A DNA stretch of 7,222 nt. It comes from Acidimicrobiia bacterium (GTDB lineage Bacteria; Actinomycetota; Acidimicrobiia; Acidimicrobiales; Ilumatobacteraceae). Below the pieces are notes generated by a model, which did no database searches, was not told the origin of the DNA, and worked only from the letters and a program-made list of their open reading frames with translations. The DNA lies in assembly GCA_013815505.1 (NCBI GenBank), contig JACDGA010000091.1:1-7222 (forward strand), written 5' to 3'. Positions 1-5,914 of the stretch are shown here, in pieces (the stretch's first letter is position 1; each line of letters starts with the position of its first letter). Position numbers and translations under genes: made by a program.

Positions 1-1511
1 CGCAGATGCGCGAGGAGATGCGTTCGCTCTATCGCGGGGCGATGAAGGGCCGCACGATGTACGTCGTGCCGTTCTCGATGGGTCCGCTCGGCTCGCCCAT
101 CGCCCACATCGGCGTGCAGCTCACCGATTCGGCGTACGTCGCCGTGTCGATGCGGATCATGACCCGCATGGGCCAGGGAGCGCTCGACGTGCTCGGCGAC
201 GACCAGTGGGTCCCGTGCATCCATTCGGTCGGCGCCCCGCTCGCCGACGGAGAGGCCGATGTGCCGTGGCCGTGTGACGCGGACAACAAGTACATCGTGC
301 ACTTCCCCGAGGATCGCGAGATCCAGTCGTACGGATCGGGGTACGGCGGCAACGCGCTGCTCGGCAAGAAGTGCTTCGCCCTACGCATCGCCTCCGTGAT
401 GGCGCGTGACGACGGATGGCTCGCCGAGCACATGCTGATCCTGAAGCTCACGAACCCCGAGGGCGAGTCGAAGTACATCGCTGCGGCGTTCCCGTCGGCG
501 TGCGGCAAGACCAACCTGGCGATGCTGGTGCCGACGATCGAGGGCTGGACGGCCGAAACCGTCGGTGACGACATCTGCTGGATGAAGTTCGGCGACGACG
601 GCCGCCTCTACGCGATCAACCCGGAAGCCGGTTTCTTCGGCGTCGCGCCGGGCACGAGCAACGAGACCAATCGCAACGCGATGGACACGCTGTGGGGCAA
701 CTGCATCTTCACCAACACCGCGCTCACCGACGACGGTGACATCTGGTGGGAGGGCATGACCGACGAGCCGCCGACCAGTGCCACCGACTGGCGCGGCGAC
801 ACGTGGACACCAGAGTCCGACACGCCCGCCGCCCATCCCAACGCACGGTTCACGGCGCCGGCGTCGCAGTGCCCGTCGATCGCGCCAGAGTGGGAGGACC
901 CGAAGGGCGTGCCCATCTCGGCCATCCTGTTCGGTGGTCGCCGGGCGTCCACCGTGCCGCTCGTGACGCAGGCGTACGACTGGGAGCACGGCGTGTTCCT
1001 CGGTTCGATCATGGCGTCGGAAACCACCGCAGCCCAGCAGGGTGAGGTCGGCAAGCTGCGCTTCGATCCGATGGCGATGCTGCCGTTCTGCGGCTACAAC
1101 TTCGCCGACTACTTCAACCACTGGCTGACGATCGGCAAGGCGACCGATGCCGACAAGCTGCCGAGGATCTTCTTCGTCAACTGGTTCCGCCGCTCCGATG
1201 ACGGCCGCTTCCTGTGGCCGGGCTTCGGCGAGAACAGCCGCGTGTTGAAGTGGGTGTTCGAGCGCAGCGAGCCCGGTGCCGGCAGCGAGGGCGTCAACGA
1301 GTCGGCCATCGGCATCCTGCCGAAGCCCGAGTCGATCGACACGGCGGGCGCCGACATCGACACCGCCGATCTCGACACGATCCTGTCCGTCGACGTCGAC
1401 GGTTGGAAGGCTGCGGTGCCCCAGATCCGCGAGCACTACGCGCAATTCGGCGACCGCCTTCCCGCCAGCCTCTCCGTCTCCCTCGACACCCTCGAAGCCC
1501 GCCTCGACTGA
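1..1511 (+). CDS. pckG: Phosphoenolpyruvate carboxykinase (GTP), 5'-truncated by the window edge
   Basis: Catalyses oxaloacetate + GTP to phosphoenolpyruvate + GDP + CO2, the cytosolic entry step of gluconeogenesis and an anaplerotic node. The frame is open to the left edge (first whole codon at 3), and 501 residues are visible from the ATG at 6. GTP-type enzymes are about 600 residues, so roughly the first 100 are missing and the ATG at 6 is probably internal. Counting from that Met, I see PFSMGPLGSPIAHIGVQLTD near 22-41, GYGGNALLGKK near 112-122, and the P-loop AFPSACGKTN at 161-170 with the family's reactive Cys166 and Lys168. The metal-binding VGDD follows at 186-189, then GGRRASTVPLV near 310-320 and NWFRRSDDGRFLWPGFGENS near 392-411, which belongs to the nucleotide site. 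This is the GTP family, not the ATP (pckA) type. No frameshift is seen. The gene ends at TGA 1509-1511 and converges on the minus-strand membrane-protein gene. Confidence 0.97.
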   Translation, partial: QMREEMRSLYRGAMKGRTMYVVPFSMGPLGSPIAHIGVQLTDSAYVAVSMRIMTRMGQGALDVLGDDQWVPCIHSVGAPLADGEADVPWPCDADNKYIVHFPEDREIQSYGSGYGGNALLGKKCFALRIASVMARDDGWLAEHMLILKLTNPEGESKYIAAAFPSACGKTNLAMLVPTIEGWTAETVGDDICWMKFGDDGRLYAINPEAGFFGVAPGTSNETNRNAMDTLWGNCIFTNTALTDDGDIWWEGMTDEPPTSATDWRGDTWTPESDTPAAHPNARFTAPASQCPSIAPEWEDPKGVPISAILFGGRRASTVPLVTQAYDWEHGVFLGSIMASETTAAQQGEVGKLRFDPMAMLPFCGYNFADYFNHWLTIGKATDADKLPRIFFVNWFRRSDDGRFLWPGFGENSRVLKWVFERSEPGAGSEGVNESAIGILPKPESIDTAGADIDTADLDTILSVDVDGWKAAVPQIREHYAQFGDRLPASLSVSLDTLEARLD

Positions 1512-1528
1512 CCCCCCCCCTGTTTGAG

Positions 1529-1580
1529 GATTCTCGTCGCGATCGCGCCGCAGAATTGCGGCGCGATCGGCATGAGAATC
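1529..1580. terminator. Long inverted repeat between convergent genes, probable bidirectional terminator
   Basis: A 24-nt left arm (1529-1552) pairs with a 24-nt right arm (1557-1580) around a GAAT loop, with 21 of 24 positions complementary; the mismatches fall at arm positions 8, 10 and 11. The inner 13 bp are uninterrupted and GC-rich. It lies in the 71-bp gap between the pckG stop (1511) and the stop of the minus-strand membrane-protein gene (1583), so it would serve both transcripts. Neither side has a clear U-tract, so it would be a non-canonical, stem-driven terminator of the kind common in high-GC Actinobacteria. A run of nine C (1512-1520) separates it from pckG. An mRNA 3'-end stabiliser is the alternative role. 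Confidence 0.75.
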
Positions 1581-1582
1581 GG

Positions 1583-1954
1583 TCAGAGGGCGAGCTCGCG
1601 GAGGCCGAGGCCCATGATGAAGAGGCAGCCGAGGCCGTAGAGGAGGTACTCCTTGTCTCGCATGAACGGGCTCGTGCGGTAGCTGTAGAGGATGCCGACG
1701 GCGATGATGGCGGAGAACCCGTAGAGGGCGTGGAGATCGCTCAGCTCACGGTCGTCGGACGTGACCAACAGGACGCCGGTGATCGCCTGGTAGAAGGCGA
1801 CGAGCTGGGCGGCGATCACCACGACCCACAGCGCTCGGATCCGCAGCGCCGGGCGCACGTGGGCGCCGAGGGCCCACAGCCCAGCGGCGGCGTTGAGTGC
1901 GATCAATGCCCACGCTCCCCCGTCGTGCAGCGAGGGCAGGACGCTGGCGGTCAT
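1583..1954 (-). CDS. Small four-helix integral membrane protein, function unknown
   Basis: I do not recognise the family. The 123-residue product has four hydrophobic segments, near residues 13-31, 42-63, 73-92 and 102-118, so it should sit in the cytoplasmic membrane with both ends on the same side. Conspicuous polar residues in or beside the helices are His10, His32, Gln50, Gln56 and His75, in HALYGF. YSYRTSPFMRDKEYLLYGLG joins helices 3 and 4. The start is ATG 1954-1952, chosen because it overlaps the stop of the upstream lipoprotein gene as ATGA (1954-1951) and because the protein begins just before the first helix. The frame stays open further upstream, but there it only antisenses the lipoprotein's Thr/Pro linker in low-complexity Arg/His-rich sequence. 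The overlap implies translational coupling and suggests the two products work together at the membrane. His residues spaced through helices could bind a metal or haem, but that is speculation. Confidence 0.85.
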   Translation of the reverse strand: MTASVLPSLHDGGAWALIALNAAAGLWALGAHVRPALRIRALWVVVIAAQLVAFYQAITGVLLVTSDDRELSDLHALYGFSAIIAVGILYSYRTSPFMRDKEYLLYGLGCLFIMGLGLRELAL

Positions 1955-2829
1955 CCCCCGCAGAAGTCGCCGCCGACCACGAGGATCACGATGCCCTGAT
2001 CGGTGGCGTCGGTGAGGAGCCCGGCGAGTCCGTTCTCGGAGACCTCGAACGAGCTCGACGACAAGCCCTCCTCGCCGGCCACGACGCTGACGCCGGGGTA
2101 CACCGACTTCAGCTCGGCGACCGTGCTGCCGACGCCGATTCCCTCGGCCGTGACGAGTCCCGCCGGCGTGGCATCGGTGCGTCCGACCTCGCCGTACTCG
2201 TAGCCGAACAGGTGGCGCCGCCCGTCGGCTTTCGAGCTCTGGTCGCTGAACTGCAGGGAGAACGCGCCCCATGAGACCCGCCGGTACTCGGTGCCGGGAC
2301 ACGCCGAGATCGTGAACGGTTCGACCCACCCGCTGTCCTGCGTCGGCTCGCCGAGAATCGCCGTGACGGCGGCGACAGCTGCATCGAGCTCGTCGCCGAA
2401 CGCGGCGACACCGACGCCGTCGGCGGCGAGGATGACACCGGACGTCGGGTCCTGCACAGGCGTCGTGGGTGGCGACGCGGTGGTCGGTGCAACGGTGGGC
2501 GCCACCGTGGTCGGCGCTGCCGTGGTCGGCGCGACGGTGGTGGGTGCCGGCGTCGGGGGCACCGTCGTGGGAGCGAGCGTCGTCGGAGCCGCGGTGGTGG
2601 GTGCCGGCGTCGGGGGCACCGTCGTGGGAGCGAGCGTCGTCGGAGCCGCGGTGGTGGGTGCGGCCGTCGTGGGCGCCACAGTCGTGGACGCCGGTGCCGT
2701 GGTGACCGGCGCGGTGGTGGGAGGCAGCGTTGCGAGCGTCTCGTCGGACTCTCCACTGTCGCTGCAGGCGGCGAGCAGGGCGACCGTGCACGCCGCAGCG
2801 AAGATGCGGGAGGGGTGCATCCGGTCCAT
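1951..2829 (-). CDS. Putative lipoprotein with Thr/Pro/Ala-rich linker and C-terminal globular domain
   Basis: The predicted product of 292 residues is exported and lipid-anchored. A short basic N-terminus and hydrophobic stretch (9-21) end in the lipobox LAAC with Cys22, followed by an acidic SDSGESDE segment. Residues about 33-127 are almost purely Thr, Pro, Ala and Val in PTT-type repeats, likely an extended and perhaps glycosylated cell-wall-spanning spacer. Residues about 131-292 form a compact domain with two related segments, DGVGVAAFGDELDAAVAAV (137-155) and EGIGVGSTVAELKSVYPG (229-246). Two cysteines (177 and 290) could form a disulfide. I do not know its function; a ligand-binding or sensory surface domain is conceivable. 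The start at 2829 is preferred because AAGG lies about 8 nt upstream; ATG at 2820 is an alternative that keeps the signal peptide. The longer open frame up to 2949 adds an unlikely Arg-rich stretch. The gene lies 56 bp downstream of the racemase gene and overlaps the next gene by 4 bp. Confidence 0.88.
   Translation of the reverse strand: MDRMHPSRIFAAACTVALLAACSDSGESDETLATLPPTTAPVTTAPASTTVAPTTAAPTTAAPTTLAPTTVPPTPAPTTAAPTTLAPTTVPPTPAPTTVAPTTAAPTTVAPTVAPTTASPPTTPVQDPTSGVILAADGVGVAAFGDELDAAVAAVTAILGEPTQDSGWVEPFTISACPGTEYRRVSWGAFSLQFSDQSSKADGRRHLFGYEYGEVGRTDATPAGLVTAEGIGVGSTVAELKSVYPGVSVVAGEEGLSSSSFEVSENGLAGLLTDATDQGIVILVVGGDFCGG
2535..2661. repeat. 57-bp perfect tandem repeat (2 copies plus 13 bp) inside the lipoprotein linker
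   Basis: Copies at 2535-2591 and 2592-2648 are identical base for base, and the first 13 bp of a third copy follow at 2649-2661. The unit is 19 codons, so copy number can change without breaking the frame. On the minus strand it encodes TTAAPTTLAPTTVPPTPAP-like sequence, about residues 61-99 of the lipoprotein. Identity at synonymous positions, against the imperfect PTT repeats around it (about 2455-2725), indicates a recent duplication by slippage or unequal recombination. Confidence 0.95.
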
Positions 2830-2885
2830 TGTGGCCGCCTTCGCCGTGCCAGGCGCGGACGCCCATCGAGATGACGGCGATGCGA

Positions 2886-4043
2886 TCAGGCGTCGACGAC
2901 GGCGCCGTCTGTCTTCCAGGCCTCCAGTTGCTCCTGTGCCACACCCCACTCGGAGAACACCTCCGACGTGTGCTCGCCAGCGTGCGAAGGCGGCCGCGAC
3001 ACCGTGGGCGGCGTCGCCGAGAAGCGTGGTGCCGGGGCCGGCTGGGTCACGCCGTCAATCTCGATGAATGTCTTGCGGGCGACATTGTGAGGGTGCACGG
3101 CGGCCTCCGTCATTTTCAGCACGGGGGCGAAGCAGACGTCGCTGCCCTCCATCAGATCGCACCACTCCTCACGGGTCTTCGAGGCGAACACCTCGCTGAG
3201 ACGTTCCTTCAGCGCCGGCCATCGCTCGGCGTCCATCTGCGCCGCGAACTCCTCATCGTCGGCGAGACCGGTGCGCGACAGCAGCTCGGCGTAGAACTGC
3301 GGCTCGATCGACCCGATCGACACGTAGTCGCCGTCGGCGCAGCGGTACACGTCGTAGAAGTGGGCGCCGGTGTCGAGCATGTTCTCCCCACGCCTGTTCT
3401 CGTCGAACATCCCGACCTCGCGCAGCGTCCAGAACATCGTCATCAGCAGCGCCGTGCCGTCGACCATCGCGGCGTCGACCACTTGCCCCTCCCCCCGCTT
3501 GGCGGCATCGAGAAGGCCGGCGACGACGCCGAGCGCGAGCAGCATGCCTCCCCCACCGAAATCACCAACCATGTTCATCGGCGGGACTGGCGCTTCGCCA
3601 CGCCGACCGAAGTGGGCGAGCGCGCCGCCGAGCGAGATGTAGTTGATGTCGTGTCCTGCGGCGCGGGCGTACGGCCCGTCCTGACCCCAGCCCGTCATCC
3701 GCCCGAAGACGAGGCGCGGGTTGCGGGCGAGACACACGTCGGGTCCGACCCCGAGCCGCTCCATCACGCCAGGGCGGAACCCCTCGATGAGCGCGTCGGC
3801 ACCGTCGACGAGCGCGAGCAACGCCTCCACACCACCGGCGGACTTGAGGTCGACGGCGACGCTGCGACGGCCCCTCGCCGTGACGTCGGGGTTCGGCCGG
3901 TCGGGACGCGGCAAGCGAACCTCGTTGGCACGGTTGACCCGCACCACCTCGGCGCCGAGGTCGGAGAGCATCATCGCTGCGAACGGTCCGGGGCCGATGC
4001 CGGCGATCTCGATGATGCGGTAGCCGTTGAGAGGACCAGACAT
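2886..4043 (-). CDS. Alpha-methylacyl-CoA racemase / CaiB-BaiF family III CoA-transferase
   Basis: The family epimerises 2-methylacyl-CoA thioesters (branched-chain or sterol side-chain breakdown) or moves CoA between carboxylic acids, in the cytosol. The 385-residue length is typical. The N-terminus has IIEIAGIGPGPFAAMMLSDLGAEVVRV (about residues 10-36), the usual CoA-binding opening of the family. The residues corresponding to the His/Asp/Glu set of characterised methylacyl-CoA racemases are all visible: His131 in AGHDINY, Asp161 in NMVGDFGGGG and Glu247 in GSIEPQFY, at spacings of 30 and 86. This favours a racemase over a transferase, since transferases use Asp at the second site but usually lack this His/Glu context. 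The start ATG 4043-4041 fits the family N-terminus and lies 8 nt after a -10-like hexamer; the open frame upstream to 4607 is antisense to the next gene and is rejected. The real substrate is unknown. Confidence 0.93.
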   Translation of the reverse strand: MSGPLNGYRIIEIAGIGPGPFAAMMLSDLGAEVVRVNRANEVRLPRPDRPNPDVTARGRRSVAVDLKSAGGVEALLALVDGADALIEGFRPGVMERLGVGPDVCLARNPRLVFGRMTGWGQDGPYARAAGHDINYISLGGALAHFGRRGEAPVPPMNMVGDFGGGGMLLALGVVAGLLDAAKRGEGQVVDAAMVDGTALLMTMFWTLREVGMFDENRRGENMLDTGAHFYDVYRCADGDYVSIGSIEPQFYAELLSRTGLADDEEFAAQMDAERWPALKERLSEVFASKTREEWCDLMEGSDVCFAPVLKMTEAAVHPHNVARKTFIEIDGVTQPAPAPRFSATPPTVSRPPSHAGEHTSEVFSEWGVAQEQLEAWKTDGAVVDA

Positions 4044-4057
4044 GTGCGCTGACGGTA
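4044..4057 (-). promoter_or_regulatory. Putative leaderless promoter -10 for the racemase gene
   Basis: On the minus strand TACCGT (4057-4052) matches TANNNT and is followed by 8 nt (4051-4044) before the ATG at 4043. No Shine-Dalgarno-like purine run precedes the ATG. This spacing would put transcription initiation at or next to the start codon. No convincing -35 is seen. Confidence 0.5.
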
Positions 4058-4059
4058 GA

Positions 4060-4069
4060 CGCACGTGCG
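4060..4069. promoter_or_regulatory. 10-bp palindrome in the divergent promoter region, candidate operator
   Basis: CGCACGTGCG is a perfect palindrome between the two outward-facing -10-like hexamers, 2 bp upstream of the racemase hexamer and 21 bp upstream of the oxidoreductase one. Bound protein could affect both genes. A palindrome of this size can arise by chance in GC-rich DNA, so this is only a candidate site. Confidence 0.3.
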
Positions 4070-4090
4070 ATCGACCGAGCCACCCGGCGG

Positions 4091-4103
4091 TACGTTCGCG
4101 TCC
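4091..4103 (+). promoter_or_regulatory. Putative leaderless promoter -10 for the F420 oxidoreductase gene
   Basis: TACGTT (4091-4096) matches TANNNT and is followed by 7 nt before the ATG at 4104, with no Shine-Dalgarno in the short gap. This fits a transcript beginning at the start codon. A -35 is not evident. Confidence 0.5.
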
Positions 4104-5051
4104 ATGACGACGTTCGGTGTGCACACGGGTTTGCAGCAGACATCCGTGTCCGAGCTGCGATCGGTATGGGCGACGATCGAGGAACTCGGCTTCGGGTGGA
4201 TCTCGATCTGGGATCACTTCTACGGAGCCACCGGCCAGCCCGATGACGCCGACTGCCTGGAGGCGGTTGCGATGCACGCCGCGCTCGCCTGCTCGACACG
4301 CACGGTGCGCTGTGGCTCGCTCGTCTACTCCATCGGCTACCGCCACCCCGCCGTCATCGCCAAAGCGGTCACGGCTGTCGATCACCTCTCGAACGGTCGC
4401 GCCGACGTCGGCCTCGGTGCCGGCTGGGCAGAGGTCGAGTACTCCGCGTACGGCATCGACTTTCCAAAGGTCGGCACCCGGATGGACCAGCTCGAAGAGG
4501 GCGTCACCATCCTGCGCTCGCTGCTGCACGACGACGTCACCGACTTCTCCGGCGAGTGGTTCAGTGCCTCGTCGGCGCGCAACGAGCCCCGGCCCGTGCA
4601 ATCCCACGTGCCCGTGTGGGTCGGCGGTGGCGGCGAGCAGCGAACGCTACGCATCGCGGCACGCCACGCCGACGGCTGGAACATCCCGTTCGTCGCACCC
4701 GACACGTTCGCCCACAAGCGCTCCGTGCTGCACCGCCACTGTGACGAGGTCGGCCGCGACCCGAACGAGATCCGCTGCGCGATCAACGTCGGGCTGGCGT
4801 GGACCGACGCGAGCCTTGTGCACCAGTTCGGCGCGATCGCCGAGTACGTGCGGCCCGGCGTGCTCACCGGATCCGTCGACGAGATCGTCGAGCGCATCGG
4901 CGGGTACACCGACGCCGGAGCCGATCAGGTCAACCTTGCGCTGCGAGCACCGTTCGACGTCGACGCGCTCGCACGGTTCGCCGACGCACTCGGCCTGTCC
5001 GCCACGTCTGCCGCGACCACGCAGTCCACCTCCGTCGAGCCGCAGCCATGA
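4104..5051 (+). CDS. LLM-class F420-dependent oxidoreductase (luciferase-like)
   Basis: The product is a 315-residue cytosolic TIM-barrel enzyme of the bacterial luciferase-like superfamily. In Actinobacteria most members with this architecture use the deazaflavin F420 to reduce or oxidise small organic substrates. I see FGWISIWDHFY (about 30-40), where aromatic and Asp/His residues line the cofactor site, then the family core TVRCGSLVYSIGYRHPAVIAKAVTAVDHLSNGR (about 67-99) and VGLGAGWAEVEYSAYGIDFP (102-121). VPVWVGGGGEQRTLRIAARHADGWN (169-193) is the phosphate-binding and C-terminal barrel part. Residues 297-315 are a low-complexity Ser/Thr tail. I chose ATG 4104 over the in-frame GTG at 4065 because the domain starts immediately and a -10-like hexamer lies 7 nt upstream. 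The stop overlaps the next start (ATGA, 5048-5051). It is divergent from the racemase gene, so both may serve one acyl or isoprenoid catabolic route. FMN instead of F420 cannot be excluded from sequence. Confidence 0.92.
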   Translation: MTTFGVHTGLQQTSVSELRSVWATIEELGFGWISIWDHFYGATGQPDDADCLEAVAMHAALACSTRTVRCGSLVYSIGYRHPAVIAKAVTAVDHLSNGRADVGLGAGWAEVEYSAYGIDFPKVGTRMDQLEEGVTILRSLLHDDVTDFSGEWFSASSARNEPRPVQSHVPVWVGGGGEQRTLRIAARHADGWNIPFVAPDTFAHKRSVLHRHCDEVGRDPNEIRCAINVGLAWTDASLVHQFGAIAEYVRPGVLTGSVDEIVERIGGYTDAGADQVNLALRAPFDVDALARFADALGLSATSAATTQSTSVEPQP

Positions 5052-5878
5052 CGAACGGCATCGATCCCGTCGCACTGCGGACCTTGATGTCCACGCCTCC
5101 GCCTGCGTTCGTGGCTGCGCGCACGGTGCTCGCCACGGAGCTGCGAAGCGACGGACACCGCGACGCAGCCACGGCCATCGCCGCCATCCGTCGCCCGAGC
5201 TGGATCGAGTGGGCGCTCAACGAAGCAGCCGTCATCGATCCTGACCTCGTCGCCGAGTACGCGTCGGCGGCCAGCGAGTCGCGTGACGCGCAACAGGCCG
5301 CCGTCGAACGACGCGAGGGCACCGATCTGCGTGGAGCGTTGCGCCAGCTGCGCGACACGGTCACCTCCTTCGCGGCACTCGCCAGCGAGTCACTTCGCGG
5401 TGTCGAGAGGAGCTCCGAGACCGCAGAGCTCGTCGCCAAGCTCGGCGAGATCGCCGGCGACGAGACGCTCGTGAACCGGCTCCGTCGCGGGCTGCTCGGC
5501 GCCGGCACGCTCGGCGCCGACGGCTCGGTCGCCGAGCTCGTGCAACCACCTGCGTCGGCAAGCAAGGGAAGCCGATCGGCGTCGAAGAAGCCGTCGTCAC
5601 GTAAGAAGGCCGCCGAGCCGGTCGACCTCGACGCCGCGCGACGAGAGCGCGAGCAACGGCGCCGCATCGAGCGCATCGAGAAGGAGCTGGCCACGACCTC
5701 GGCGGAACTGGAAGAGGCGCAGTCGGCAGAGGCCGAGGCGGAGTGGGCGGTCAACGACGCCGAGGCACAGCTGGCCGACGCGAAGCAGGTGCTCGTCGCC
5801 GCCCGCCGGCGCCGCATCGCAGCGACGAAGGCCTCGACGAAGGCCGGCAAGGCAGCCGAGCGCACGTCGACGACCTGA
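5048..5878 (+). CDS. Conserved-looking coiled-coil protein, function unknown
   Basis: I do not recognise this 276-residue, apparently soluble protein. Residues 1-160 look helical and folded, with RRPSWIEWALNEAA (48-61), GALRQLRDTVTSFAALASES (96-115) and NRLRRGLLGAGTLG (143-156). A Ser/Lys-rich basic linker follows (about 170-189), then a highly charged helix (about 193-255) whose heptad pattern, such as RIERIEKELATTSAELEEA, predicts a coiled coil. The tail is Lys/Ala/Thr-rich (KASTKAGKAAER) and resembles histone H1-like basic tails. No signal peptide or membrane segment is visible. The start ATG 5048 overlaps the stop of the F420 oxidoreductase gene (ATGA), implying coupled translation; the open frame further upstream lies out of frame inside that gene. 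Nucleic-acid binding or a scaffold role is plausible from charge alone but unproven. Whether it assists the oxidoreductase or is only co-transcribed cannot be told here. Confidence 0.85.
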   Translation: MTNGIDPVALRTLMSTPPPAFVAARTVLATELRSDGHRDAATAIAAIRRPSWIEWALNEAAVIDPDLVAEYASAASESRDAQQAAVERREGTDLRGALRQLRDTVTSFAALASESLRGVERSSETAELVAKLGEIAGDETLVNRLRRGLLGAGTLGADGSVAELVQPPASASKGSRSASKKPSSRKKAAEPVDLDAARREREQRRRIERIEKELATTSAELEEAQSAEAEAEWAVNDAEAQLADAKQVLVAARRRRIAATKASTKAGKAAERTSTT

Positions 5879-5900
5879 CATGGTCGCCCCGTCGAACCCT

Positions 5901-5914
5901 TACGATGGCGGCCA
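5901..5914 (+). promoter_or_regulatory. Putative leaderless promoter -10 for the aldolase gene
   Basis: TACGAT (5901-5906) is a good TANNNT match, with 8 nt (5907-5914) to the ATG at 5915 and no Shine-Dalgarno. CTGACA at 5875-5880 resembles a -35 but is 20 bp away, longer than the usual 16-18. The promoter occupies the 36-bp gap after the coiled-coil gene, so the aldolase probably has its own transcript. Confidence 0.55.

Noticed and set aside
381..1445. Long minus-strand open frame opposite pckG
   Set aside because: It antisenses a clear PEPCK reading frame, its product is Arg/Val/Asp-rich low complexity with no recognisable domain, and GC-rich codon bias alone opens such frames.
2535..2661. 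Tandem repeat as a CRISPR array
   Set aside because: The 57-bp copies abut directly with no variable spacers, lie inside a coding frame and keep it open.
2291..3067. Plus-strand frame coding for Val/Gly/Ala repeats such as VVGAAVVGA
   Set aside because: It is the antisense of the lipoprotein's Thr/Pro linker; the lipoprotein has a signal peptide, lipobox and globular domain, which this frame lacks.
2730..4052. 440-codon plus-strand frame
   Set aside because: It is antisense to the racemase gene, with Arg/His/Val-rich composition and no domain.
4044..4607. N-terminal extension of the racemase frame up to 4607
   Set aside because: It runs antisense through the conserved F420 oxidoreductase, while the racemase family N-terminus begins at ATG 4043.
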